Virus record (IMG/VR): IMGVR_UViG_3300018417_000080
Coordinates: 1 to 22,129 of that record
DNA length: 22,129 nucleotides
Reading direction: 5' to 3' (one strand)
DNA from: a virus
Positions within the stretch are counted from its first letter, which is position 1; every line of letters begins with the position of its first letter. Shown here in pieces: positions 12,291 to 19,511 of this stretch. The notes beneath the pieces are model-generated. The model had not been told where the DNA came from, searched no databases, and worked only from the letters and a program-made list of their open reading frames with translations. Position numbers and translations under genes: made by a program.

Positions 12291-12954
12291 GTAACTCTCC
12301 ATATTTCTTACGAACAGCTGCAAAGTGTTTGAGCCATCCGTGTGTGCCTATTTTAAATACCTGTGGTTCTGAATCATCCACGGCAATCAAAACCACACCC
12401 TGGGTAATTGGGATACCCGTCATTTCATAGAATGCAGCTGCATAGAAAGAAATCTGCATAAAATAATTTGTGATCTGTCCTTCATCCTTTGGACGTTTTG
12501 ATGTCTTGAAATCGATGACCGAAAGCTTTCCATCCCATTCAGCAATACAGTCAACCTGTCCGGCTGTCTTCAAGGTGTCGCTGTATAGGTATTCCTCTTG
12601 AAACCAAATATTGTTGATATGCTCATCAATCAGTGGTCTGATCGTATTGAAGGTAAATAGATTGACTGGTGTCGCACTTCCTTTCCACGTCTCGACATTG
12701 TCGATATAATCTTCGCAGAGTTTGTGGACTGCGGTACCACGACCTGCAGCTTGACGAGAGATCTTATCGGCAACATCATGGCCTACACGATCTCGCCAAC
12801 GTTTGATCGAATCTTTGCTTAGGATAGATAGAACGGTTGTGACAGAAGGATACGCATCACCTTTATCGGTGAAGTATTTCCTACCCTCATCGGTGGTCTT
12901 TCTGGTTAATTTGGGGAGTTCGACCCCATGTGCTTTGTGAGTAAACATATTCAT
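12277..12954 (-). CDS. RecB-like PD-(D/E)XK nuclease
   Basis: The 225-residue protein has the RecB/Cas4-type nuclease order: GRGTAVHKLCEDY (His77, Glu81), EEYLYS (Glu120/121), GQVDCIAEW (Asp135), LSVIDFKTSKRP (Asp148, Lys150) and QISFYAAAF (Gln168). The N-terminal YPSVTTVLSIL block is typical of the phage exonuclease version. No Cys cluster for an Fe-S site is seen, unlike most Cas4 proteins. It probably acts in phage DNA recombination or host DNA breakdown. The promoter at 12961-12989 is so close that ATG 12954 would be at the transcript start, and there is no ribosome site. Confidence 0.88.
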   Translation of the reverse strand: MNMFTHKAHGVELPKLTRKTTDEGRKYFTDKGDAYPSVTTVLSILSKDSIKRWRDRVGHDVADKISRQAAGRGTAVHKLCEDYIDNVETWKGSATPVNLFTFNTIRPLIDEHINNIWFQEEYLYSDTLKTAGQVDCIAEWDGKLSVIDFKTSKRPKDEGQITNYFMQISFYAAAFYEMTGIPITQGVVLIAVDDSEPQVFKIGTHGWLKHFAAVRKKYGELHEGP

Positions 12955-12960
12955 GGGGCC

Positions 12961-12989
12961 ATTATATCAGATAAAAGAATGTTTGTCAA
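12961..12989 (-). promoter_or_regulatory. Consensus sigma70 promoter TTGACA-17-TATAAT
   Basis: The minus strand has exact TTGACA (12989-12984) and TATAAT (12966-12961) at 17-base spacing with TGA before the -10. The expected start is about seven bases after the -10, at the ATG of the nuclease gene (12954). Confidence 0.9.
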
Positions 12990-13291
12990 CCCCCTATCAT
13001 CACTTTCGGGAACCCGGTCGAAACAGCTCCGAGATCAGCGGAGTCTCCTATTCGGCCTGCAGCAATGCCTCCTATAAAGACCTTGGATGAACCGACGTTT
13101 ACTATTTGGCCGGGATGGGGCACACAACTACCACCAGATAAAATTGTGTGTGGGGTAAGAGGAGCACCAACGACAGCTGCAAGTGGCCCTCCAATGAATA
13201 CCTTGGATTGTAAGGTTGACGCTATTGTAGTGACCGGGGTACACGGATGGTTCGTGACTACCGAATCTCCTACTCTTGCTGCTGCGGGCAT
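12986..13291 (-). CDS. PAAR-motif spike-tip protein
   Basis: The 101-residue protein is a complete PAAR domain: it starts MPAAARVGDSVVTNHPC, repeats KVFIGGPLAAVVGAP and KVFIGGIAAGRIGDSADLG, and ends KVMIGG. His and Cys in NHPC, PHTILSGGSC and VPHPG fit the metal-binding tip residues of the family. Such proteins cap the gp5/VgrG spike of contractile tails and sharpen it for membrane puncture (T4 gp5.4 is the counterpart). It lies one base after the stop of the gene at 13293, in the late unit that starts at 15140. Confidence 0.92.
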   Translation of the reverse strand: MPAAARVGDSVVTNHPCTPVTTIASTLQSKVFIGGPLAAVVGAPLTPHTILSGGSCVPHPGQIVNVGSSKVFIGGIAAGRIGDSADLGAVSTGFPKVMIGG

Positions 13292-13292
13292 T

Positions 13293-14075
13293 TTAGTTTC
13301 CTGTAAATGATTGAATCAAAGCGAATGCCTTTGAGGCATCCCACTCAACAGTAAAATCGTAATCATAGCTTATTGGCGTATCACCAAACTGAGGAGTCAC
13401 ATCAACAGATATATTATATGTGTATGACGTAGTTGTCGGTTGTTTGTGCTCTATAAAGACCTCATCTGGGTCTGGTGTGTAATTATAAGCAGCCAACATA
13501 CCCACGGAATTATTTGATATCTCAGTGAAATAACCGTCGGGCACAAATTCTGTTGAGGTAACACTATTTATAATCTGAGTGTCCATAAAAGAAGTATTGA
13601 CAGTCAACGATTGGCCAAGTGTGTTCGTAATTGTCTTGCTGGAAAAGACTGTATTGGCACCTTGAATCGTATCGTAGGTTGTCGATTCTATCGTGGTACC
13701 ATTAGAGCTTGGAATTGTATTGAATGTTTGAAAGGTAAAAATTTCATCGAGAAAATTGCCTATAATTGCCAATTCTCTTACTTCGATAACATTATTTGCT
13801 AATCTGCTTGCGCCTGGTATCATGGTTGGACTAATTGATACATTATCTATATCGTAGACAGCAGTATTCGAGTAGACTGTGTTAGCTCCACTCTCCGTGT
13901 CTATAATTGAATTATTAACATATAACTCCACCTCAAATTGAAACACCCTATCAGAAGGATGCGCGTTTGATAAGATCGTGGGTAGAGTATTGGAATTGGG
14001 GTCCGAATCGAACCCCGCCTCCGTAATACCGAATCCGGTACTGTTAACTATGTATTTTAGATCGCCAATGGCCAC
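13293..14075 (-). CDS. Probable virion-associated beta-rich protein, unknown
   Basis: The 260-residue protein starts with GTG at 14075, overlapping the phoH stop TAG, with AGAGG seven bases upstream. It opens (M)AIGDLKYIVNSTGFGITEAG and is rich in Thr, Ser, Asn and Ile with few charges (YNISVDVTPQFGDTPISYDY), like beta-structured tail or fibre proteins. It lacks a signal peptide. It directly precedes the PAAR tip gene and shares its late promoter, so a tail-spike or baseplate role is likely but not shown. Confidence 0.75.
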   Translation of the reverse strand: MAIGDLKYIVNSTGFGITEAGFDSDPNSNTLPTILSNAHPSDRVFQFEVELYVNNSIIDTESGANTVYSNTAVYDIDNVSISPTMIPGASRLANNVIEVRELAIIGNFLDEIFTFQTFNTIPSSNGTTIESTTYDTIQGANTVFSSKTITNTLGQSLTVNTSFMDTQIINSVTSTEFVPDGYFTEISNNSVGMLAAYNYTPDPDEVFIEHKQPTTTSYTYNISVDVTPQFGDTPISYDYDFTVEWDASKAFALIQSFTGN

Positions 14076-14833
14076 TATACTGCCTCTAAGAACCTCTCGG
14101 GGTTATAACCCTCTTTGGCAAGTATATATTCTTTGACCAAACCGGAACGAACGATGTCGTTGATACCAAAATTGATAACCCTAAATGAAGGGATTTTTTC
14201 TAGGACCTGAAGGAACTCAGGCAGGCCAGATACATCCATTTTGTGTCTGTTCGTTGCTAGATCGTCTTGCTTTGTGTCTCCACAAAAGATGATTTTAGAG
14301 CATTCCCCGACACGGGTGATGATACTGTCTAGTTCGTGTAGTGTCATTGATTGGCATTCATCGACGATGATGATTGAATTGTCAAAGGTAAGCCCTCTGA
14401 CGAAGGATGAGGTGGTGAACTCCACCATATTTTTTTGTTTGAGAATATCCCAAGCGTCTCCACGTTGGAAAAGATCTACGCATATGTCTGCGTAAGGGGT
14501 TGTAAAAACTGCCTCCTTTTGTTGTTTATTACCGGGCATGAAACCCTGCTCCCGTGTCTGTACGGCTGACCGTACGACGATGATTTTTTCATAATCAGGT
14601 TTGGATAAGATATCTCTTAGTCCAAGGTACATTGCGCACATTGTTTTACCCGTGCCTGCAGTACCTACGGCAGCGATGTTATACCCCCTTGTATAATCAT
14701 CAAAGAACTCCTCTTGCGAGGGTGTCAAAGGATCGATACGTCTCATGTTGAATCGATTATTGACTATGTAGTTTGTAGTGCTTTCATTTCTCCTTTTTTC
14801 TTTTCGTGAGAGTCTTCGTTGCTGTTTAGACAT
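14075..14833 (-). CDS. phoH: PhoH-family ATPase
   Basis: The 252-residue protein has a Walker A at residues 57-64 (GTAGTGKT), the RSAVQTREQGFMPG segment typical of PhoH, a Walker B at 154-159 (IIIVDE, in SIIIVDECQSMTLHE) and TRVGECSKIIFCGDTKQDD as the sensor region. PhoH is an ATPase related to helicase cores and is a frequent marine phage gene, sometimes linked to phosphate stress; its exact role is unsettled. A very basic N-terminal tail (KQQRRLSRKEKRR) precedes the core. AAGGAGG lies five bases before the ATG. It is transcribed in the late unit with the PAAR protein. Confidence 0.93.
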   Translation of the reverse strand: MSKQQRRLSRKEKRRNESTTNYIVNNRFNMRRIDPLTPSQEEFFDDYTRGYNIAAVGTAGTGKTMCAMYLGLRDILSKPDYEKIIVVRSAVQTREQGFMPGNKQQKEAVFTTPYADICVDLFQRGDAWDILKQKNMVEFTTSSFVRGLTFDNSIIIVDECQSMTLHELDSIITRVGECSKIIFCGDTKQDDLATNRHKMDVSGLPEFLQVLEKIPSFRVINFGINDIVRSGLVKEYILAKEGYNPERFLEAV

Positions 14834-14860
14834 TGGGACCTCCTTGCATGACCCCTTAAG

Positions 14861-15112
14861 TCAGAAGTCATTGATCGTGTTTTTTATTGTTCTTGAACCG
14901 GGATGGTTCTCCTTTGCTTTTTTTAACACATCACGAAAATTCGCATCGGGCTTTTTGAGCCCGAGACGTACTGGGTCACCGATTCCCAGAAAACCGGTCA
15001 TTAATTGCTGTATATGAGGATTGGCTGCTAGATATTCTTCTTTCGCAGCGATAGACATGAGTTTAGAAAACTCTTCTTGGGTATTAGTATCTCTAAAATC
15101 GTATGTTGGCAT
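14861..15112 (-). CDS. FmdB-like small protein lacking the zinc cysteines
   Basis: The 83-residue protein begins MPTYDFRDTNTQEEFSKLM, the same frame as FmdB/zinc-ribbon regulators (MP-x-Y-x-(F/Y)-x-C-x-x-C-G-x-x-F-E), but has T-N-T where the first CxxC would be and has no Cys at all. The C-terminal half has GIGDPVRLGLKKPDANFRDVLKKAKENHPG, familiar from T4-like marine phages. It may be a former zinc ribbon turned metal-free protein-binding module. A perfect late box lies 20 bases above the ATG, with GGTGGAG as ribosome site. First gene of the phoH-PAAR unit. Confidence 0.8.
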   Translation of the reverse strand: MPTYDFRDTNTQEEFSKLMSIAAKEEYLAANPHIQQLMTGFLGIGDPVRLGLKKPDANFRDVLKKAKENHPGSRTIKNTINDF

Positions 15113-15132
15113 AAAACTCCACCTAATGCATT

Positions 15133-15140
15133 TATTTATA
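15133..15140 (-). promoter_or_regulatory. T4-type late promoter TATAAATA
   Basis: An exact TATAAATA on the minus strand lies 20 bases before ATG 15112. No other promoter is seen until 12989, so the FmdB-like, phoH, 13293 and PAAR genes should be one late unit. Confidence 0.82.
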
Positions 15141-15711
15141 TAAGCGATTCGTAGATTTCACGCCAATTCATCACAGTCTTATAAGGAGTTTTCATATCCT
15201 TATTATGAGAATGATGAATGAGGATTGGATCAAGTCCTACCTTTTCTCCTGCCTCACAGTTGAGGTATTTATCTTCGACCCAGAGACAACCAGTGTCTCG
15301 ATATTCTTCGAGGGCCTCATCCTTGTCAGCACCACATTCTAGGCAGACAATCTTTTCAAAGACTCCCTTACCGAATACGGTCTCGAGGTTCTTCCTTCGA
15401 AGTTCTCCAGCGTGTCGGTCTGTACTGAGTGAGGTGATACAATGAAACACATAACCAAGTTCTTCGTAGATCTTGGTCACATATTTCTTCGCATCCCTGA
15501 AGGGGGTGAGAGAACCAATCGCAGCGCTCTCATTATAGATTCGAACGTATTCACGTCCCTTTGCTTTGGTGATCCCATAGGTGTCACCTACAGAATATAC
15601 ATCATTTCGTATTGGAGTGAGGCCGAACCTATCTTTCATGTAGGTCGCGAAACCGTATTCCCAATCCAATAGGACGCCATCACAATCAGTGAGGATTACT
15701 TTATCCTTCAT
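15136..15711 (-). CDS. HAD-superfamily phosphatase
   Basis: The start at 15711 (MKDKVILTDCDGVLLDWEYG) is fixed by the promoter: the -10 at 15739 would put the earlier ATG at 15732 at the transcript start, while GGAG lies ten bases above 15711. The 191-residue protein has HAD motif I (TDCDGVL, Asp9 and Asp11), motif II (CITSLSTD) and a motif III/IV region (GADKDEALEEYRDTG, LWVEDKYLN). The length and the DWE after motif I fit the 5'-nucleotidase-like phage HAD group. The substrate is not shown; a deoxynucleotide fits the neighbours (dNMP kinase, RNase H). Confidence 0.85.
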   Translation of the reverse strand: MKDKVILTDCDGVLLDWEYGFATYMKDRFGLTPIRNDVYSVGDTYGITKAKGREYVRIYNESAAIGSLTPFRDAKKYVTKIYEELGYVFHCITSLSTDRHAGELRRKNLETVFGKGVFEKIVCLECGADKDEALEEYRDTGCLWVEDKYLNCEAGEKVGLDPILIHHSHNKDMKTPYKTVMNWREIYESLI

Positions 15712-15738
15712 AGCTTTACTTCTCCATTTCATATTGTC

Positions 15739-15767
15739 ATACTATCACACATTTGGAGAAATGTCAA
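15739..15767 (-). promoter_or_regulatory. Sigma70 promoter TTGACA-17-TAGTAT
   Basis: The minus strand has TTGACA (15767-15762) and TAGTAT (15744-15739), 17 bases apart with TGA before the -10. It sits 28 bases above the HAD start at 15711. Confidence 0.82.
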
Positions 15768-15783
15768 CACTTTTTTGAAATTA
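15762..15783 (-). repeat. 22-bp block shared with 11346-11367
   Basis: Identical 22 bases to the promoter module above the DUF932 gene, comprising the -35 hexamer and upstream A-tract. The bases on each side differ, so the match ends sharply. Confidence 0.85.
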
Positions 15784-15786
15784 TTT

Positions 15787-15966
15787 TTAATTATCTCGCC
15801 AATCTCGATACGTCTGGAATTTCTCTTCACGTCGATTCCGGCGTTGGTATTTAGCACCACCTTTCTTCTGCTTTTCCCTTCGTCGGTCTTCGTTGATGTC
15901 ACCCCATTCGTCAGCATAGGGATCTGAAGATTTTCCTTTACGGAAATTCTTATATCGCTTTGCCAT
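15787..15966 (-). CDS. Small very basic protein, unknown
   Basis: The start at 15966 gives 59 residues and overlaps the upstream stop as TAATG; open codons further up lie inside the DUF6433 gene and are not needed. The product is MAKRYKNFRKGKSSDPYADE and then a long Arg/Lys tail (DRRREKQKKGGAKYQRRNRR). Such charge suits RNA or DNA binding, but there is no family match. Its 3' end abuts the promoter of the HAD gene. Confidence 0.7.
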   Translation of the reverse strand: MAKRYKNFRKGKSSDPYADEWGDINEDRRREKQKKGGAKYQRRNRREEKFQTYRDWRDN

Positions 15967-16397
15967 TACGCTATCCTCGTCTCGTAAATAGTAGGAAATG
16001 CCTCTTCGAGGGTCTTGGCTGTAAGCCCCTTCAGTGGTTTCTGAGCAATCATCTTGCAAAGAAGTTCGGCGTCATTATTATCAACGTCTTCTAAAAGACT
16101 GATGAATAAATTTTCTCTTTTTAAAACGGGTAAATTATCGTATCCACCACCCTTGACAAAAATTCTAAGTCGGCGGGCCTCATTATACATCATACCCTCA
16201 ACACCAATGTAATCGTTTTTCTTCCACGGCGGTGGTGTATTAGGTATTAAGAATTCAATAGATTTGTCGTAGGTCAATCGGAGTACTTGTCTTAAAGGTA
16301 TAGAATCGTACTTTCGAAGCCATTGTATCTTGTCGGCCTTTTTCGAAAGTTTAGGTAATTCGTCTACAATTTCCGCTAGGGATAGTCGCATGGGCAT
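15966..16397 (-). CDS. DUF6433-type phage protein
   Basis: The 143-residue protein has LSLAEIVDELPKLSKKADKIQ, WLRKYDSIPLRQVLRLTYD, FLIPNTPPPWKKNDYIGVEG, RRLRIFVKGGGYDNLP and KRENLFISLLEDV, then a C-terminal LKGLTAKTLEEAFPTIYE. This order (K-I-x-x-L-x-x-Y, I-x-F-x-(I/L)-P-x-x-x-P-P, L-R-x-F-V-K-G-G, K-R-E-x-x-F-I-x-L-L-E) matches the T4-supergroup family I know as DUF6433. Its function is not established. ATG 16397 lies one base after the RNase H stop, so the pair is probably co-translated. Confidence 0.85.
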   Translation of the reverse strand: MPMRLSLAEIVDELPKLSKKADKIQWLRKYDSIPLRQVLRLTYDKSIEFLIPNTPPPWKKNDYIGVEGMMYNEARRLRIFVKGGGYDNLPVLKRENLFISLLEDVDNNDAELLCKMIAQKPLKGLTAKTLEEAFPTIYETRIA

Positions 16398-16398
16398 A

Positions 16399-17256
16399 TC
16401 AAAAATCCTGAATATCTGTCATGAGGTTTTTTAGTTTTTTCTGGACAAAGAAATTAAAGAGTTTCTCTCTGCCGATGGGTTTCTCTTCGGCAAATTTAGC
16501 TAAGATTTTATCTTTATATTCTTGGGGTACCTGAGACAAGTCAATCATTGCCTTATTACGATTGTATCTTAATGTTGTCTCCACGTCCATTTCAGCATTC
16601 TCTTTAAGCAATGCTTCCATTCTTTTTTTGGTCATAGGCTTTTGCCTTTCACCAACCGCCAAACAATTATCAGCACTGAGGACGTTTGGTACACCGTCGC
16701 CAACATCTCCTTTTAAAATGTGTTCTTGCAAATATTTATGGGGATTCGCGTTTCTGATCCATCTTTTTCTTACTGGATCAAACTGAGAAACATTCGCATA
16801 CGTATGGAGCTGGATGTAATCCTTATCGCCCGATAGAATCAGAATGGGTTCAGAGCCCATGTTGAGCTCGGTGCCATATTCGTGTACGATGGTGCCGATG
16901 ATGTCATCCGCCTCACACCTATCGAACCCAAGAACCTTGTAAGGAAAGTGTTCATTGACCTCACACTTCAAGGTATCCATAATTTCAAAAAGTGCATTCC
17001 AGTCGATTTCAGATTCACTACGATTCTTCTTTCGGTTGGCCTTATAGTAAGGATAGAGGTCTCGTCGCCAGACATTTCGATTATCTGTGCAGATGACCAA
17101 TTCACCATACTCTTCGGAGAATTTCTTGCGATTGTATCGGAGTGAATTGAGGAACATATGTCGAACGAGATGATCATCTAATTCGATGTTGTGGTGGTTT
17201 CCAATCGAGGCGAACAGGTTCGCAAGGATAACCTGGTTATAGTCTACCAAAATCAT
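16399..17256 (-). CDS. rnh: T4-type RNase H / 5'-3' FEN exonuclease
   Basis: The 285-residue protein is close in length to T4 RNase H (about 305). It shows the metal ligands of the FEN family in order: Asp5 (ILVDYNQ), Asp58 (VICTDNRNVWRRDLYPYYKANR read in parts), Glu115, Asp117 and Asp118 (CEADDIIG), Asp144 and Asp146 (LSGDKDYIQL), Asp184 and Asp187 (KGDVGDGVPN). It removes RNA primers and flaps during lagging-strand synthesis. A sigma70 promoter lies 30 bases upstream inside the gene above. The ribosome site (GGTAATAAC) is weak. Confidence 0.93.
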   Translation of the reverse strand: MILVDYNQVILANLFASIGNHHNIELDDHLVRHMFLNSLRYNRKKFSEEYGELVICTDNRNVWRRDLYPYYKANRKKNRSESEIDWNALFEIMDTLKCEVNEHFPYKVLGFDRCEADDIIGTIVHEYGTELNMGSEPILILSGDKDYIQLHTYANVSQFDPVRKRWIRNANPHKYLQEHILKGDVGDGVPNVLSADNCLAVGERQKPMTKKRMEALLKENAEMDVETTLRYNRNKAMIDLSQVPQEYKDKILAKFAEEKPIGREKLFNFFVQKKLKNLMTDIQDF

Positions 17257-17285
17257 GTTATTACCATTGTTTAATTTGATCGAGT

Positions 17286-17314
17286 ATTATATCACTATTG
17301 ATCGTCAAAGTCAA
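17286..17314 (-). promoter_or_regulatory. Sigma70 promoter TTGACT-17-TATAAT
   Basis: The minus strand has TTGACT (17314-17309) and TATAAT (17291-17286) spaced 17 bases, with TGA before the -10. It overlaps the last codons of the 17295 gene and would transcribe the RNase H gene. Confidence 0.82.
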
Positions 17315-17648
17315 GACCCTGCTTGCCATCCCACTCTTCATAAGAGATATTATCTTTCGCGAATTGCTGTAGCGGATGGTCAAGCCCCTGGGTCATTAGG
17401 TGCAGAGATCGTATTGATTCGAGTATCAGAATCATTGATGGGAAATGCTTATCAACATCTGAATTCAAATCACACCCAGCACGACCAAGTTCACCCAAAA
17501 GATTTTGCCATAGAATCTCAGCAATCTCATCTGAATAACTTTTCTTGTACTGTTTGATCTGCTCTGCTATCTCTTCCGCACTCTGTGGGGGTGACCCAGG
17601 AAAGTGCATCTGAGGGAACTGAATGATGTTATCCTTCATCTTCTTCAT
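17295..17648 (-). CDS. Conserved phage protein of about 115 residues, unknown
   Basis: The protein reads MKKMKDNIIQFPQMHFPGSP, then a helical body (EIAEQIKQYKKSYSDEIAEI) with LLGELGRAGCDLNSD and HFPSMILILESIRSLHLMTQG. The layout (I-x-x-F-P, L-x-E-L-x-R-x-G-C-D, F-P-S-M-I-L-I-x-E-S-I-x-S-L-H-L) is one I recall from T4-like marine phages as a conserved hypothetical. The start may be 17648 or the Met three codons in (17639); neither has a clear ribosome site. It overlaps the glycosyltransferase end by about 20 bases. Function unknown. Confidence 0.75.
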   Translation of the reverse strand: MKKMKDNIIQFPQMHFPGSPPQSAEEIAEQIKQYKKSYSDEIAEILWQNLLGELGRAGCDLNSDVDKHFPSMILILESIRSLHLMTQGLDHPLQQFAKDNISYEEWDGKQGLDFDDQ

Positions 17649-18612
17649 CTTGATTATCGAATTTGTAAATCAGATTGGCCAATAATGAGTTCCACATGGT
17701 CGTGAATGACTCTATATTATTTCGGGCCAAAGCGAAGCGATCGGATTTTGAAAATCGATTGAAATAATTTTCATCTTGCTTGATTGTGTTGATTAATTGC
17801 AATGCGACAGAGTAACAGAAATTTGCATGCTTGCCTAAATCTTCATTATAATCATACATGATTGTCGCATTACTTGCCGTCTCTGCCAAGGCTCCATAGT
17901 TAGGATGGACACAAATGACCTGGCTCTTAATTGCCTCAATCAGTGCAATACAAGATGTTTCTTTCCAAATATTCGGATAAAGAAAGATGTGAGCCTTATC
18001 AAGATAGTACAAAACCTCTTCGTTTGGTCTTGAGCCGTGATACGTCATCTTTGGATGCTCTTTAATTTGCTCGAAGACTTCTTTATACATCTCATCACGC
18101 TCAGGCCATCCATAGATCTCGAACGAAGAGAATACATCAAGATGAATGTTATCGTGTGTCTTGCACAATTGGTCGAAGATAGGAACCAACAATTCAAGGC
18201 CTCGATGGGGTGTCGTGTGATAAATGAAGCGAATCGTATCTGTTGGCTTATCGACAGGATTGTATTGCTTTTCTACTGCGTTATAGATGACAGAACAATC
18301 AGAATATGGAATACCATACATGTTGATGTACTGATCTCGTTGCCAGGCCGAAACAAAAACGAAATGATCAAACTCTTCCCAGCCTCGGTTGAATAGAATT
18401 TTATTCTCTGGATCTTCTGCCAAATCGTGGCAATATAAGATATTAGGAACATCATCGTATATCTTTCTAGGACGCGAGAAGTGAATCGCAAAATTCTCTA
18501 ATAGATCTGATCTAACATTATTGAGTAGACGCTTACGCATCTGCTCTGACCCACCATTGGCATTACCAGATAATTCTGATTCTACGACTTCGCCTTTATA
18601 GACACAACTCAT
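17629..18612 (-). CDS. GT4-like glycosyltransferase
   Basis: The 327-residue protein has a GT-B fold pattern. The short N-terminal part contains GNANGGSEQMRKRL, then a middle with FVFVSAWQRDQYINMYGIP, SVIYNAVE and FIYHTTPHRGLELLVPIF. The nucleotide-sugar site has ETSCIALIEA, an E-x7-E motif. It lacks a long acceptor domain, as many phage versions do. It probably adds a sugar to phage DNA, a virion protein or a host surface; the acceptor cannot be told. A very acidic tail (FDNQDEEDEG) overlaps the next gene. It starts two bases after the SH3-fold gene. Confidence 0.88.
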   Translation of the reverse strand: MSCVYKGEVVESELSGNANGGSEQMRKRLLNNVRSDLLENFAIHFSRPRKIYDDVPNILYCHDLAEDPENKILFNRGWEEFDHFVFVSAWQRDQYINMYGIPYSDCSVIYNAVEKQYNPVDKPTDTIRFIYHTTPHRGLELLVPIFDQLCKTHDNIHLDVFSSFEIYGWPERDEMYKEVFEQIKEHPKMTYHGSRPNEEVLYYLDKAHIFLYPNIWKETSCIALIEAIKSQVICVHPNYGALAETASNATIMYDYNEDLGKHANFCYSVALQLINTIKQDENYFNRFSKSDRFALARNNIESFTTMWNSLLANLIYKFDNQDEEDEG

Positions 18613-18613
18613 A

Positions 18614-18865
18614 TTATTCTACCTTCTCAATACTCTTAAATAAATCAACTCTGAATGATCTCCAGCCATCTTTCTCGACATCCCACACAGAGATGACTTT
18701 CTCTCGCATTTGGGGATACCGGGTCTCGGCTGGATGAATTGGTTTGACAGGAATCTTATCAGACATCAAGGTGCATTTCATGAGTCGGCTTTCACCGTTC
18801 ACCTTGGTGAACTCTACCAAACATACACTCTCTTCTAACATCGAAACTATTTCATTACTATCCAT
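18614..18865 (-). CDS. SH3-fold DUF2693-like protein
   Basis: The 83-residue protein has VCLVEFTKVNGESRLMKCTLMS and VISVWDVEKDGWRSFRVDLF. This fits the small phage family (V-x-F-T-K-x-(N/D)-G-x-x-R-x-M-x-C-T-L, then V-W-D-x-E-x-x-x-W-R-S-F-R) with an SH3-like barrel known as DUF2693. No biochemical role is established, to my knowledge. AAGGAT lies before the ATG. It is just upstream of the glycosyltransferase, with a stop-start gap of one base. Confidence 0.82.
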   Translation of the reverse strand: MDSNEIVSMLEESVCLVEFTKVNGESRLMKCTLMSDKIPVKPIHPAETRYPQMREKVISVWDVEKDGWRSFRVDLFKSIEKVE

Positions 18866-18887
18866 TGCAATATCCTTTTATATATGC

Positions 18888-19511
18888 CTAATTCATTGAT
18901 CTTGATAGCTGTGTATAGATATCACTCAAGATCTGGTGGAATGACTCTAGGGTACCATTATTGTGTACACGATAGGTAAGAAGCTGCAGCTGTTCGGGCA
19001 ACATATCTTCCTCTTCTATCTCTGTACGATGACCTATAATCATTTCATTCTGTAATCTTCCATTGAAGTATTTACGAGAGTCACCTCTATAGGAACACCC
19101 GTCTCTGGTAATCTGAACCAGTACTATATCATATGGATTGACCTTCTCTAAGATGGGAGCAATCTCTTCACTGAAACCACCATCACTGATGGCATAGTTT
19201 TCTCCATCCTCAATCTTCTCCGCGACCTTCTGGCCAAAGAAATCCTTACCATATTTTGGTTTAATAACATCTTCTGATACATGGATCAAAGCCGATCGGC
19301 GAGAATAACCGTGGAGTGCAGATTTCGGTTCTTCTTTTATTGCTCGATCATCATAGCCATCCATGAACCATTCACGTTTGACATTAAAGTACTTGCATGT
19401 TTCGTCGATCAAAACATCTTTGAAAGACAGGTGACGAAAACCACGGTTCACAAACTGAGCCGTGGCCTCGTCTTTTCCTGCTGCGGGCGGGCCATTAAAG
19501 ATTATTATCAT
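18888..19511 (-). CDS. Deoxynucleoside monophosphate kinase-like P-loop protein
   Basis: The 207-residue protein begins MIIIFNGPPAAGKDEATAQF, a P-loop GxxxxGKD at residues 7-14 typical of phage dNMP kinases (T4 gp1). An ISDGGFSEEI segment (Walker B-like) and DIVLVQITRDGCSYRGDSRKYF, a lid and Arg-bearing region, follow. It is shorter than T4 gp1 (241). It phosphorylates dNMPs for DNA synthesis; which bases cannot be told. It overlaps the RuvC gene by 17 bases and has its own promoter inside that gene. The weak ribosome site suggests coupling to it. Confidence 0.85.
   Translation of the reverse strand: MIIIFNGPPAAGKDEATAQFVNRGFRHLSFKDVLIDETCKYFNVKREWFMDGYDDRAIKEEPKSALHGYSRRSALIHVSEDVIKPKYGKDFFGQKVAEKIEDGENYAISDGGFSEEIAPILEKVNPYDIVLVQITRDGCSYRGDSRKYFNGRLQNEMIIGHRTEIEEEDMLPEQLQLLTYRVHNNGTLESFHQILSDIYTQLSRSMN

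Noticed and set aside
12277-12954. Reading the PD-(D/E)XK protein as a Cas4
   Set aside because: The Cys cluster for an Fe-S site is missing, and no Cas1/Cas2 or repeat array is present.
13565-13572. Exact TATAAATA on the minus strand inside the 13293-14075 gene
   Set aside because: It lies about 270 bases from the next start, deep in coding sequence, so I treat it as chance.
16726-16733. CATAAATA within the RNase H gene
   Set aside because: One mismatch, coding sequence, and no start within useful distance.
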